Source: JABDMH01 sp964428345
GTDB taxonomy: Bacteria; Bacteroidota; Bacteroidia; Chitinophagales; Saprospiraceae
DNA length: 64,000 nt
Direction of reading: 5' to 3'
Assembly: GCA_964428345.1 (NCBI GenBank)
Contig: CAYRYD010000015.1
Span: 1-64,000, forward strand
The notes under the pieces were generated by a model. That model was not told where the DNA came from and did no database searches. It was given only the letters and a program-made list of their open reading frames with translations. A program made the position numbers and the translations under genes. Positions 35,293 through 44,323 of this stretch are shown piece after piece (position 1 is the first letter of the stretch; each line of letters starts with the position of its first letter).

Positions 35293-35414
35293 GGGTGTTG
35301 CCCGCAGTTGGCGATTTCGGAGCACTTCACTATCAACCCGCACAAAAGTTTGATAGTAGCACTCGGCTTCCATTTTGCACTTCACTGCCAATTGAGGCAA
35401 CACGCTGTTAGCGG
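35293..35414. repeat. Long imperfect palindrome, attC-like
   Basis: Outer arms GTGTTGCCCGCAGTTGGC (35296-35313) and GCCAATTGAGGCAACAC (about 35387-35403) are imperfect complements. An inner perfect 8-bp stem, ACTATCAA (35329-35336) with TTGATAGT (35350-35357), sits between them. The palindrome ends in GTTAGCGG (35407-35414), whose reverse complement CCGCTAAC occurs at 35955-35962, beyond the enclosed gene. The arrangement resembles an integron-type recombination site, though standard attC core consensus bases are not fully met. Confidence 0.5.
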
Positions 35415-35510
35415 TTCCTTGTTTTGTCCTGTATTTCGTCATCTGTGAGTCAACATAATGGTCAACCCAGACTTAAAGTGGAGCCGAAATATTGCGTTGT
35501 CCGTGTATAT

Positions 35511-35876
35511 TCATAAACTCATCCAAAAGAGCCAAATGCCTAAAATAATCATGAAGATGGCACTTAATATTTGCTTATGTCTGAACCTTTGTGCTTGCTT
35601 GTGTATCAGCTCAGGAAATCCAACTTTCAATATTCCTTTTACCAAAGTCGACCAACCAAGAATAGTAATTGCAATTTTCCAGTCTGCTGTCCAAACATTA
35701 TGTAAAATGACTGTGACTAAACCCATAAGTAGTGAAATATAACCAGTTGAGATCACAAAAGCTTTGTTGTCTGTCATCTCTATGGTTTTTCCAAGTTGTC
35801 CAGTAAAAACAAATAATAAACCGAAGATTACATGAAAGCTACCCCATAGTTTCGCAAAAAAAATTGATATGTCCAT
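35511..35876 (-). CDS. Small integral membrane protein, 121 aa
   Basis: A 121-residue protein with four likely transmembrane helices (about 8-28, 40-60, 66-86 and 100-118). Loops are short and the KQAQRFRHKQ segment between the last two helices is basic. No enzymatic motif is visible, and the family is not recognised. An opposite-strand frame of 94 residues covers the same DNA but has a less membrane-like composition and a poorer start. The gene is AT-richer than its neighbours and is framed by a long palindrome on one side and a GTTAGCGG/CCGCTAAC pair, suggesting acquisition as a cassette-like unit. Confidence 0.6.
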   Translation of the reverse strand: MDISIFFAKLWGSFHVIFGLLFVFTGQLGKTIEMTDNKAFVISTGYISLLMGLVTVILHNVWTADWKIAITILGWSTLVKGILKVGFPELIHKQAQRFRHKQILSAIFMIILGIWLFWMSL

Positions 35877-35954
35877 GATCTAATTAATTGCTTTGTTCGT
35901 TTATTCAGAGTGTCATTCGCTGGTATCGAAATATACTCCAGCTTCACACAATGA

Positions 35955-35962
35955 CCGCTAAC
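35955..35962. repeat. CCGCTAAC, far end of cassette-like unit
   Basis: An 8-base inverted match of GTTAGCGG at 35407-35414. It is followed by TTTAGGGCAACTC, echoing the GGCAAC arm of the long palindrome. The two sites bracket the 121-residue membrane-protein gene. Confidence 0.4.
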
Positions 35963-36019
35963 TGATAAATTTAGGGCAACTCTGGAAACCACGTTCAATT
36001 GTCAACTACTTTTTCAAAT

Positions 36020-36451
36020 TTATTGCCTCGAAATATCAGGATGAAAGGTATAGCACCAGGCCTCACCCTCCAGCACGGTCTGACCATCCTGCCTTTCTAT
36101 ATTAACCTTCAATTGAGTCACCGGTTTTGAGGCATGGATACTGACTACTTCAGCATTGGCCGTAATCGTGTCACCGATATAGACCGGGGCGGTAAATTTC
36201 CAGTTCTGACTTAAAAAGACGGTACCCGGACCTGGCAGATCCATTGCGACCAGCGCATGAAGCAGGCCGGTAGTCAGCCCACCCTGCACGACCAATCTTC
36301 CAAATTTAGTTTCAGCCGTAAAGGATTCATCAAAATGAAGGGGGTTGTAATCCCCACTGATCTCGGCAAATTTCCGGACGTGGTCAGCTGTAATGGTCAG
36401 GCTTCGCCGGGCTTTTGAGCCAATTTCGATTATCTGCATATGTTCAAACAA
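36020..36451 (-). CDS. MaoC-like (R)-specific enoyl-CoA hydratase
   Basis: A 143-residue hotdog-fold protein with the hydratase 2 motif SGDYNPLHFD, catalytic Asp34 and His39. The conserved QGGLTTGLLHALVA and APVYIGDTITANAEV blocks follow. It hydrates trans-enoyl-CoA or a related thioester. Translation may begin at the first ATG (36451) or the Met at codon 5; the difference does not touch the fold. The gene stands alone, and the linked pathway is not visible. Confidence 0.88.
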   Translation of the reverse strand: MFEHMQIIEIGSKARRSLTITADHVRKFAEISGDYNPLHFDESFTAETKFGRLVVQGGLTTGLLHALVAMDLPGPGTVFLSQNWKFTAPVYIGDTITANAEVVSIHASKPVTQLKVNIERQDGQTVLEGEAWCYTFHPDISRQ

Positions 36452-36785
36452 GAATATTTTTTATATTTTTTAATGATTAAATATGCAACTAAACTCCACA
36501 AATAATTGCCTTGGCACACTGATTATTTACTTGTACCATCAATTAACGCAGGTCTTACATGATCGTCACACTCCAATAGTCCATTTGTTCATTTTTCAAT
36601 TGGAAAAAATTGGATAATTGACTCATTTACCGGCTATCGGATAATTCCTAACCTGATTTAATCCGATCTGACAATGGGGTATCAATATGATTTTCAGAGA
36701 TGCCCCCGGACCCAAAAGGAGAAATTCAGTAAACCATATCGTACTTACTCCCATCTAACCTCTTCACAGCCCATATTGATACCAA
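36452..36785. other. AT-rich spacer, no gene seen
   Basis: A 334-base spacer between the MaoC gene and a large molybdenum hydroxylase subunit, both on the minus strand. I see no convincing frame, hairpin with a T run, or repeat. A 67-residue plus-strand frame here has no recognisable features and overlaps the next gene. Confidence 0.6.
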
Positions 36786-39038
36786 TCATCCCAACACCGG
36801 CTGGTCCGAATAAAATGGCTGATTGTAAAACCTTTGGCCTGTGGCCTGGTAGAGGGCATTGGCCAAAGCCGCCATGACCGGAGGGTATGGGGGCTCACCA
36901 AGACCCGTCGGATCAATCCCGTTTTGGACAAAATGAACATCGATTTGTTTGGGTTGCTCACCCATCCGGATCATACGATAGGTATCAAAATTGTTTTTTT
37001 CCGGCACTCCATCCTTGAAATTCATGGCTCCGTACATGACATTTCCGATACCATCCACGATCGCTCCCTCGGCGAGATTTATGGCAGCATCCGGGTTAAC
37101 AACGATGCCACAGTCAACGGCACAACAAACCCGCTGAATAATTGGATTGCCATTCTCAAGGGTTAAATCCAGTACCTGAGCCACATAAGAATTATGACAG
37201 AAGTAAGCGGAAACCCCACGGTGGGAGTTGGACGTGCCCTGTACCCAGCCCGATTTTACCCGCACCAGACTCAGTACACCGGCGTAGCGGGCTGCATCGT
37301 AATCGTTATTCTGGCCCACCGGATTTGTTCCGGCCCGATCCAGAAGTGCCAGCCGGAACTCAATGGGATCTTTTCCAGCGGCTTCTGCGACTTCATCCAG
37401 AAAAGACTGCTCGGCTGCGGCCATAAAATTAGACCTCGGCGCCCGGAACGACCCGATGGTAATGTTAGAATCCAGCGACCATTCCTCGGCGAGATAATTT
37501 TCGACCGCACCGGCGGGAAAGCGGTTGGCATGAAGGGGGCTCTCCGGAATACCCCCGGCCTTCACGTGGAAAGCAGTCAGGTTACTGTCTGCATCCAAAG
37601 CCGCCCGGTAAACCGCGTGATAGGCAGGTCGATAAATGCCGGCCGTCATGTCGTCTTCCCGGGTGTAAACAAGTTTTACCGGCGCTTTCATTTTTTGTGA
37701 GATCAATGCCGCTTCTATCAGCCAGTGAGCGTATGACCGCCGTCCGAATCCTCCCCCCAGCCTGGTCATTTGAATATCGATCTTGTCGAGAGGCAATCCA
37801 AGGCGGGCAGACAAGGCCTGCTCGGTATATTCCGGCTTCTGAAGTGGTCCGGCAAGCTCGGCTTTTTCTTCCGTTACATGGGCAAAAAAATTCATCGGTT
37901 CCATGCAGTTGTGCGCCAGAAAGGGTGCGGTGTAGGTTCGCTCGATGATCCGGGCGGCATTCTTAAAGGCAGCTTCCGGGTCACCGTCCTGACGGAGTGT
38001 TTTAGCCGGTCTGCCCGCCATTTCAGTCATCTTTGCCCGGTGACCGGAGGTGTTCTCCAGTCCTGCCGGGAAGTTAAGCCTGCCTTTGGTACCAAACCGG
38101 TTCTGGACCACACTGCGGTCATCTGCTGGTTCCCATTCTATTCGAAGGGCCCTTTTGGCCTTCATGACCTCCCAGGTGGTATTGCCCACTATTGCTACCA
38201 AATCCGGGAAGGTACAGGTGTCAAAATATTGCCATTCATAATCATCCACTAATGTTTTAATGGTAAAGATATCCCGGATGCCCGGCATCGTCCTGGCTCT
38301 GGTATCATCGACCGATTTGAGTTTCATCCCGAAAGCCGGAGGATGGGTGATCATGGCGATCAGCATGCCATCGCGATGGTAGTCTAGACCGAAGAGGGCC
38401 TGCCCGGTGACTATCTTACGGGCATCTACATTTTTACGGGAGGTGCCAATAATCCGGAAATCCTTAACGTCCTTCAATTGGACTTCATCCGGTACGGGCA
38501 ACCGGGAGGCTGCAGAAGCCATTTCTCCATAACCGGCGGTTTTTCCACTGCTTTTATGCTGCAAGACACCGGCATCAGTAGTGATTTCGTCTACCGGCAC
38601 TTCCCAAACACCGGCGGCCGCTTCCCGGAGCATCTGACGTGCCGCAGCACCGGCCATCCGGAGGTTCTTCCAACCCAGGCGGAGAGCCTGGCTACCACCG
38701 ATAAACTGACGGGTAAACGAATCCGTATCCAATGGCGCCTGTTCCACGATCACGTCTTTCCAGTCGACATCGAGCTCCTCCGCTACAATCATTGGCATCG
38801 AGGTTTTTACGTTCTGCCCACCTTCAGGGTTTGGTGACAGAATGGTTACTAGGCCATTGTCCCCGATTTTGAGGTAGGCGTTGATCTCAAACCATTCATC
38901 AGGCATCGCCTCGGTCATCTCATCGTCGCCGGTCTGGCAGGATGCCAAAAAATTAAAGCCGAGCAGCAAACCACCCCCGGCCAGCGCACTGGATTTCAAA
39001 AAAGAACGTCGGCCGGAAGTTGTTTTCAGGAGAGTCAT
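36786..39038 (-). CDS. Molybdenum hydroxylase large subunit, Tat lipoprotein (IorB-like)
   Basis: A 750-residue paralogue of the large subunit at 22485-24680. It has the twin-arginine signal GRRSFLKSSALAGGGLLLGF followed by a lipobox-like LASC, and cofactor motifs RLGGGFGRRSYAHWLIEAAL, APRSNFMAAAEQSFLDEVAE and a C-terminal GLGEPPYPPVMAALANALY with the likely catalytic Glu. It is the last gene of a minus-strand run after a small subunit and another large subunit, but no second small subunit is present. It may therefore share the small subunit encoded at 41465-41929. Substrate unknown. Confidence 0.9.
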   Translation of the reverse strand: MTLLKTTSGRRSFLKSSALAGGGLLLGFNFLASCQTGDDEMTEAMPDEWFEINAYLKIGDNGLVTILSPNPEGGQNVKTSMPMIVAEELDVDWKDVIVEQAPLDTDSFTRQFIGGSQALRLGWKNLRMAGAAARQMLREAAAGVWEVPVDEITTDAGVLQHKSSGKTAGYGEMASAASRLPVPDEVQLKDVKDFRIIGTSRKNVDARKIVTGQALFGLDYHRDGMLIAMITHPPAFGMKLKSVDDTRARTMPGIRDIFTIKTLVDDYEWQYFDTCTFPDLVAIVGNTTWEVMKAKRALRIEWEPADDRSVVQNRFGTKGRLNFPAGLENTSGHRAKMTEMAGRPAKTLRQDGDPEAAFKNAARIIERTYTAPFLAHNCMEPMNFFAHVTEEKAELAGPLQKPEYTEQALSARLGLPLDKIDIQMTRLGGGFGRRSYAHWLIEAALISQKMKAPVKLVYTREDDMTAGIYRPAYHAVYRAALDADSNLTAFHVKAGGIPESPLHANRFPAGAVENYLAEEWSLDSNITIGSFRAPRSNFMAAAEQSFLDEVAEAAGKDPIEFRLALLDRAGTNPVGQNNDYDAARYAGVLSLVRVKSGWVQGTSNSHRGVSAYFCHNSYVAQVLDLTLENGNPIIQRVCCAVDCGIVVNPDAAINLAEGAIVDGIGNVMYGAMNFKDGVPEKNNFDTYRMIRMGEQPKQIDVHFVQNGIDPTGLGEPPYPPVMAALANALYQATGQRFYNQPFYSDQPVLG

Positions 39039-39204
39039 GTTGCAGTAAAATCAAAAGTGAAAGGATAAAACATATATGCTTCAAGATACAGCTTTTGGTA
39101 TTTACCCGCAACCAAAGAGATCTTGCTTTAATTTCTCAAACCTCCTGATAAGGTCTCTCTTATACAGATTAGAGCGACAATACTTTCATTCCAATCGCTG
39201 TCCG

Positions 39205-41454
39205 TTACCCCAACACCCTTTCGTCACCCAGGAATGGCTGATGATAGGAACGCGTACCGGTCGCTTTGTATAAAGCATTGGCAACCGCTCCGAAAATGGG
39301 TGGAAACGGAGGTTCGCCCATACCTGTCGGATCAATGTCGTTTTTCACAAAATGAACCTCAATATTTTTTGGTGCCTCACCCATGCGTATGATCCGGTAC
39401 TTGTCAAAATTGGTTTTTTCCGGCATCCCTTCTCTGAAAGTCATGGCGCCGTAAAGGGCATTACCGATACCATCCACTATAGCTCCCTCCGCCATGTTGG
39501 TGGCAGCATCAGGATTGACGACGATGCCACAATCGATGGCACAAGAGACTTTTTCCACCCGGGGCTTACCCTCCTGCATAGTCAAATCGAGCACCTGAGC
39601 CACATAAGAATTGTGGCAAAAATAGGCGGATACTCCCCGGTGCACATTGTTTTGTGGTTCCTTCCAACCAGACTTCTCTCTCACCAATCTTAAAACACCG
39701 GCATATCGTTCCGGGTCGTAATCGTTGTTATCTCCCACCGGGTTCTTTTTAGCCCGGTCCAGGAGTTCCAGTCTGAATTCTATCGGGTCTTTGCCCATTT
39801 CCTCCGCCAGTTCATCCAGGAATGACTGTTCCGCTCCGGCGATAAAATTGGATCTTGGCGCTCTGAAAGCTCCGATGGTGATGTTGGATTCAATCGCCCA
39901 ACCTTCCGCGAGATAGTTATCGATTGCTCCTGCCGGGAAGCGGTTAGGAGCAATGGGTGTTTCGGGAATTCCACCTGCTTTCACGTGGATAGCCAGCAGG
40001 TTATTGTTTTCATCCAAAGCTGCCCGATAGGTAGCAGTGTAGGTAGGACGGTATATGCCGTAAGTCATATCATCCTCCCGGGAATATACCATCTTGACAG
40101 GAGCACCCAGTTTCTGTGAAATAACAGCGGCTTCGACCAGATGATGTCCATAGGCTCTTTGACCAAATCCACCTCCCATTCGTGCCAGTTTGATCTGGAT
40201 CTTTTCTTTTGGCATTCCCAGTCGGGTAGAAAGGGTTTGCATAATGAACTCCGGCGCCTGAACCGGACCATATATTTCAGCGCTATCCGTTGTGACATGG
40301 GCAAAACAATTGACCGGCTCCATGCAATTATGGGCGAGGAAAGGTGCGGTATAGGTTCGCTCGAGGATTCTGGCAGCTTTCCTGAATGCACCTTCCGGAT
40401 CACCGTCTCTTCGGAGAATATTCCCTGGTTTTCTTGACCATTCGTCCATTTTAGACCTGTGGCCAGTGGTACTTTCCAACCCAGCGGGGACTTTTACTGT
40501 TTGCTTACCTCCCCAGCCATTAATGACAATATTATTGTCGGAAATCTTTTCCCACTCGATTTTCAGCGCTTTTTTGGCGTTCATCACCTCCCAGGTGGAA
40601 TCTCCCGCTACCACAACCAATTCCGTGAAAGTAGTAGTGTCAAAGCCGTTTCTCTCGTACTCTGGCATGAGCGTCTGGATGGTAAATACATCCCTGATGC
40701 CAGGCATGGATTTTGAGCCGGAAGCATCGACTGACTTGACCTTCAGCCCAAATGCAGGTGGATGTGCAATCATTGCTATCAGCATTCCATCCTGAATATG
40801 ATCCATCGCAAACATAGGTTTGCCGGTTACGATATTCTGCCCTTCCACGTTCTTTCTGGAAGTGCCCACAATGCGGAAATCCTTCACCTCTTTCAGGGAA
40901 ACTTCATCCGGAACGGGAAGTCCGGCTGCCAGGGCAGCCAGCTCACCATAACCTGCTTTCTTACCACTCCGTTCGTGATGCAGGGTTCCGGCTTCAGTGG
41001 TGATCTCTCCTTCAGGAACCATCCAGGTTTGGGCAGCTGCATTAATCAGCATTTGCCGGGCGGTCGCACCTGCTTTACGCAATATGGGCCATCCCTGTCG
41101 GATAGACTGGCTGCCACCGGTAAATTGACGTTCAAATCGTTCCGGAAAGAAATCTGCCTGTTGAACGATGACGTTCTTCCAGTCTATATCCAACTCCTCC
41201 GCCAGGATCATAGGCATCGAAGTCTTGATATTTGAACCAAACTCCGGGTTGGGTGACATCAGGGTAACTACCCCGTTTGCACCGATCTTGATGTAGCTGT
41301 TCAACTCGAACCACTCTTCAGGAAGGGTCAAAGATTCCTCACCCTGAGGCTTGCATCCTGCGAGCCAGCTGAAGCTGATCATCATGCCACCACCCGCCAG
41401 GGCAGTTACTCTGAAAAAAGATCTTCGATTGACGGTTGTTTTCACGCGTGTCAT
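39205..41454 (-). CDS. Molybdenum hydroxylase large subunit, Tat lipoprotein (IorB-like)
   Basis: About 749 residues. The frame runs upstream to 41568, but that part overlaps the small-subunit gene. The start at 41454 gives MTRVKTTVNRRSFFRVTALA, a twin-arginine signal, followed by a lipobox-like LAGC. Motifs: RMGGGFGQRAYGHHLVEAAV, APRSNFIAGAEQSFLDELAE and GMGEPPFPPIFGAVANALY near the C-terminus. Its start is 10 bases after the small-subunit stop, so the two are likely co-translated. It is the second large subunit in this unit and third in the window. Confidence 0.9.
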   Translation of the reverse strand: MTRVKTTVNRRSFFRVTALAGGGMMISFSWLAGCKPQGEESLTLPEEWFELNSYIKIGANGVVTLMSPNPEFGSNIKTSMPMILAEELDIDWKNVIVQQADFFPERFERQFTGGSQSIRQGWPILRKAGATARQMLINAAAQTWMVPEGEITTEAGTLHHERSGKKAGYGELAALAAGLPVPDEVSLKEVKDFRIVGTSRKNVEGQNIVTGKPMFAMDHIQDGMLIAMIAHPPAFGLKVKSVDASGSKSMPGIRDVFTIQTLMPEYERNGFDTTTFTELVVVAGDSTWEVMNAKKALKIEWEKISDNNIVINGWGGKQTVKVPAGLESTTGHRSKMDEWSRKPGNILRRDGDPEGAFRKAARILERTYTAPFLAHNCMEPVNCFAHVTTDSAEIYGPVQAPEFIMQTLSTRLGMPKEKIQIKLARMGGGFGQRAYGHHLVEAAVISQKLGAPVKMVYSREDDMTYGIYRPTYTATYRAALDENNNLLAIHVKAGGIPETPIAPNRFPAGAIDNYLAEGWAIESNITIGAFRAPRSNFIAGAEQSFLDELAEEMGKDPIEFRLELLDRAKKNPVGDNNDYDPERYAGVLRLVREKSGWKEPQNNVHRGVSAYFCHNSYVAQVLDLTMQEGKPRVEKVSCAIDCGIVVNPDAATNMAEGAIVDGIGNALYGAMTFREGMPEKTNFDKYRIIRMGEAPKNIEVHFVKNDIDPTGMGEPPFPPIFGAVANALYKATGTRSYHQPFLGDERVLG

Positions 41455-41464
41455 TTCCGGGAAT

Positions 41465-41929
41465 TTAAAGTGTTTGAGATTTTGCAGCTGTTTTGATCGC
41501 GGCTTTGATTCGAATATAAGTACCACAGCGACAGATATTCCCGTGCATTGCTGCTTCAATTTCTTCATCCCCGGGATTGGGGTTGGCTTTCAGGAATGCT
41601 GCCGCATTCATAATCTGACCGGCCTGACAATAGCCGCACTGAGCTACGTCGTGCTCGAGCCAGGCCTGCTGTACCGGATGGTCACCTTTTTCAGATAGCC
41701 CTTCGATAGTAGTTACCGGTTGGTTGCCCACCTGTGAAACCGGCAATATGCAGGATCGCATGGCCACTTCGCCCAGATGGACTGTACAGGCACCACACTG
41801 GGCGATGCCACAACCGTATTTAGTACCGACAAGTTGGAGGTGGTCTCTCAGTACCCAAAGTAATGGTGTCGCTGGGTCTGCATCCACCTGACGATTTTTT
41901 CCGTTGATAAGCAGGTTGAATATTGCCAT
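41465..41929 (-). CDS. Molybdenum hydroxylase small subunit, 2Fe-2S (IorA-like)
   Basis: A 154-residue iron-sulfur subunit closely similar to the one at 21999-22457. The ferredoxin cluster motif GTKYGCGIAQCGACTVH and the helical cluster motif CGYCQAGQIMNAA with NICRCGTYIRIKAA are intact. It is the first gene of a three-gene minus-strand unit followed by two large subunits. It carries no signal of its own and probably leaves the cytoplasm with a Tat-bearing partner. Confidence 0.92.
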   Translation of the reverse strand: MAIFNLLINGKNRQVDADPATPLLWVLRDHLQLVGTKYGCGIAQCGACTVHLGEVAMRSCILPVSQVGNQPVTTIEGLSEKGDHPVQQAWLEHDVAQCGYCQAGQIMNAAAFLKANPNPGDEEIEAAMHGNICRCGTYIRIKAAIKTAAKSQTL

Positions 41930-42053
41930 TTGTAGGTAATTATTATCTGTGATGATCCAAAGATATTCACCTATCTAGATTAGAAAAACACATAGAACAA
42001 ACAACTTCTTACGAAATTCAAACAATAATACAACGAAAATTTTCCGGATATAT

Positions 42054-43046
42054 TCATAATCCTGTCGCTCTCTCCAGTTGATCAGGATAACGTGCCCCCA
42101 TTATTTTTATCTGAGAAGATGCATTCTCGATATCCTGCAACTCTTCATCAGTCAGTTGGATGGATGCAGCCTGTATGTTTTCTGTCAACCGGTGAATTTT
42201 TGTTGTTCCAGGGATGGGGACGATCCACGGCTTTTGTGCCAGTACCCAGGCCAGGGCGATCTGCGCCGGGGTAGCGTTTTTACTTTCGGCAAATCGGTGC
42301 AATAAATCCAACAGGGCTTTATTGGACACGCGTGCTTCCCTGGTGTACCTGGGTAGGATATTACGAATATCATCTTCGGTAAACCGGGTGTTCTCGTCTA
42401 TTTTTCCAGCCAGAAAACCTTTACCCAATGGACTAAAAGCCACCAACCCAATACCAAGTTCTTCAATAGCAGGAATGATCTCCCGTTCGTGCTGTCTTGT
42501 CCAGAGCGAATATTCACTTTGCAACGCTGTCAAGGGCTGTACCGCGTGCGCACACCGAATGGTTTGTACCCCAGCTTCGGAAAGTCCGAAATGCTTCACT
42601 TTCCCCTCTCTCATCAGGTCTCCAACGGTACCTGCCACCTCCTCAATCGGGACGTTTGGATCAACCCGGTGTTGGTAAAACAGATCAAGAACCTCCACTT
42701 TCAATCTTTTTAAAGACCCTTCGGCAACCCTTCGGATACTTTCCGGTCGACTATCCAGTCCGGTATGTCTCCTTAGTTGTCGGTCGATCCTAAACCCAAA
42801 TTTAGTAGCAATCACTACCTCTCCTTTAAAAGGTTCCAAAGCTTCTCCCAACAGTTCTTCATTAGTGAAAGGTCCGTATACTTCAGCAGTATCGAAAAAA
42901 GTTATGCCCTGTTCGACTGCCAAACGAATGAGGGAGATCATCTTCTTTTTGTCGGCCGCAGGTCCATAACCGAAACTCATGCCCATACAGCCCAACCCGA
43001 TAGCCGATACTTCCAGGTTACTTTTCCCAAGGTAGCGTTTTGTCAT
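42054..43046 (-). CDS. Aldo/keto reductase
   Basis: A 330-residue aldo/keto reductase. The N-terminal start MTKRYLGKSNLEVSAIGLGC and the catalytic residues Asp and Tyr in FFDTAEVYGPFTNEELLG (near 50-55), Lys in VVIATKFGF and His in LFYQHRVDPNVP fit the family tetrad. The C-terminal IPGTTKIHRL loop binds the NADP phosphate. The protein resembles YakC/PerA-type reductases of quinones, aldehydes or ketones. Its physiological substrate is unknown. An AraC regulator gene is directly upstream on the same strand and may control it. Confidence 0.92.
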   Translation of the reverse strand: MTKRYLGKSNLEVSAIGLGCMGMSFGYGPAADKKKMISLIRLAVEQGITFFDTAEVYGPFTNEELLGEALEPFKGEVVIATKFGFRIDRQLRRHTGLDSRPESIRRVAEGSLKRLKVEVLDLFYQHRVDPNVPIEEVAGTVGDLMREGKVKHFGLSEAGVQTIRCAHAVQPLTALQSEYSLWTRQHEREIIPAIEELGIGLVAFSPLGKGFLAGKIDENTRFTEDDIRNILPRYTREARVSNKALLDLLHRFAESKNATPAQIALAWVLAQKPWIVPIPGTTKIHRLTENIQAASIQLTDEELQDIENASSQIKIMGARYPDQLERATGL

Positions 43047-43133
43047 TATTGACTCTCTTTTCTATATTTCCTTATCCAGTGAAAATTCCGGCAAAAATCT
43101 TCCGGGCCATAACCCAACCCTAACCTACCAAAT

Positions 43134-44033
43134 TCAAACATTTCGATACTTAGTCGGACTGAGCTGTGTGTGCTTTTTAAAGAAGTTGTTGAAATGAGTG
43201 GCCTCGGAAAAACCCAATGCGTAGGCGATTTCGGAAACGTTCCAGGAGCTGTGCCGCAACAGAGTCTTTGCCTCCTGCAAAATCCGTCCGGCGATGATGC
43301 GGGAGGTCGTTTTACCGGTTGTTTCCTTGATAGCCCGGTTCAGATGGTTGATGTGGATATTCATTTGACGAGCAAAATCAGAGGCAGAACGTAAACTCAC
43401 CCGCGGATGATTCTCCTCAATGGGAAACTGTCGTTCCAGCAACTCCAAAAACAGTGTTGTGATCCGCTGAGATGCCTTAACCTGTTTTTTGTCAAACACC
43501 CCGGAGGGTTGCATTTTCATGGCAAAATGTAACAATTGAAATACCAGATTGCGCAGTACGTCGTACTTGTGGAAATAATCCGACACGATTTCCTCAAACA
43601 TACGACCATAGATACCTGTGATCTGGTTTACCTGTTCATCCTCGAGCTCGAATATATGTTTGCCACCGGGCTGGAATACGGAATACTGATTCAGATCACC
43701 ATATTGATGGAAGAATTGCGGATTGAAAATGCAGAAGAAACCACTCCGGATATTTTCTGTATGTTCCCATTTATAGGGTATCTGAGGGTTGGAAAAAGAC
43801 AGAGCCTGTTTCTGTACCTCCACTACCTTGTCCGCGTAATGTACTCTGCCACCGCCGACCACAAGCATGATTTTATAAAAGTCGCGACGCTTATAGGGCA
43901 CGGGGCTTGCCCGATCACCTACAAAAGGATCTAAACGGAACACATTGAAATGTCCGATTTCATTCCGGATATTACCAGGCATCCAGTCGAACTTTCTCTT
44001 GTAGAATTCCTCTATGGTTTCGTGTTTATCCAT
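43134..44033 (-). CDS. AraC-family transcriptional regulator
   Basis: A 299-residue regulator. The N-terminal cupin-type ligand-sensing region (about 30-150) contains a VQKQALSFSNPQIPYKWEH segment typical of the group. The C-terminal pair of helix-turn-helix units ends in SEIAYALGFSEATHFNNFFK and QLSPTKYRNV. It probably senses a small ligand and controls the adjacent aldo/keto reductase, 87 bases downstream on the same strand, or the molybdenum hydroxylases. No operator could be singled out; the 290-base AT-rich region upstream shows no strong palindrome. Confidence 0.9.
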   Translation of the reverse strand: MDKHETIEEFYKRKFDWMPGNIRNEIGHFNVFRLDPFVGDRASPVPYKRRDFYKIMLVVGGGRVHYADKVVEVQKQALSFSNPQIPYKWEHTENIRSGFFCIFNPQFFHQYGDLNQYSVFQPGGKHIFELEDEQVNQITGIYGRMFEEIVSDYFHKYDVLRNLVFQLLHFAMKMQPSGVFDKKQVKASQRITTLFLELLERQFPIEENHPRVSLRSASDFARQMNIHINHLNRAIKETTGKTTSRIIAGRILQEAKTLLRHSSWNVSEIAYALGFSEATHFNNFFKKHTQLSPTKYRNV

Positions 44034-44323
44034 CAGTTTGACTAACGCTGACTTTTACAATAACAACCTTCCGGTAATGACCCTTAAGAGTGTACTTATT
44101 CAAAAATGTCCTCAGATCAGGCTCAACAACTTTTTCTCAATTTAAGATATTATCTAACATATCAAACGTAATGAACCTTGCCATCAAAATCTTAATAAAA
44201 TTCAAGCGAATACTTACGAAAATAAAACAAATCGAATTTTCACCATTTGAATGAGAGCGACATGAGAACCCATTAATACATTCTGGACTTAACCGTTACA
44301 AAGACTTTAAAACCGGGTGACCT

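Noticed and set aside
35458..35742. A 94-residue plus-strand frame over the small membrane-protein gene
   Set aside because: The opposite strand gives a four-helix membrane protein with a better start; this one is its shadow.
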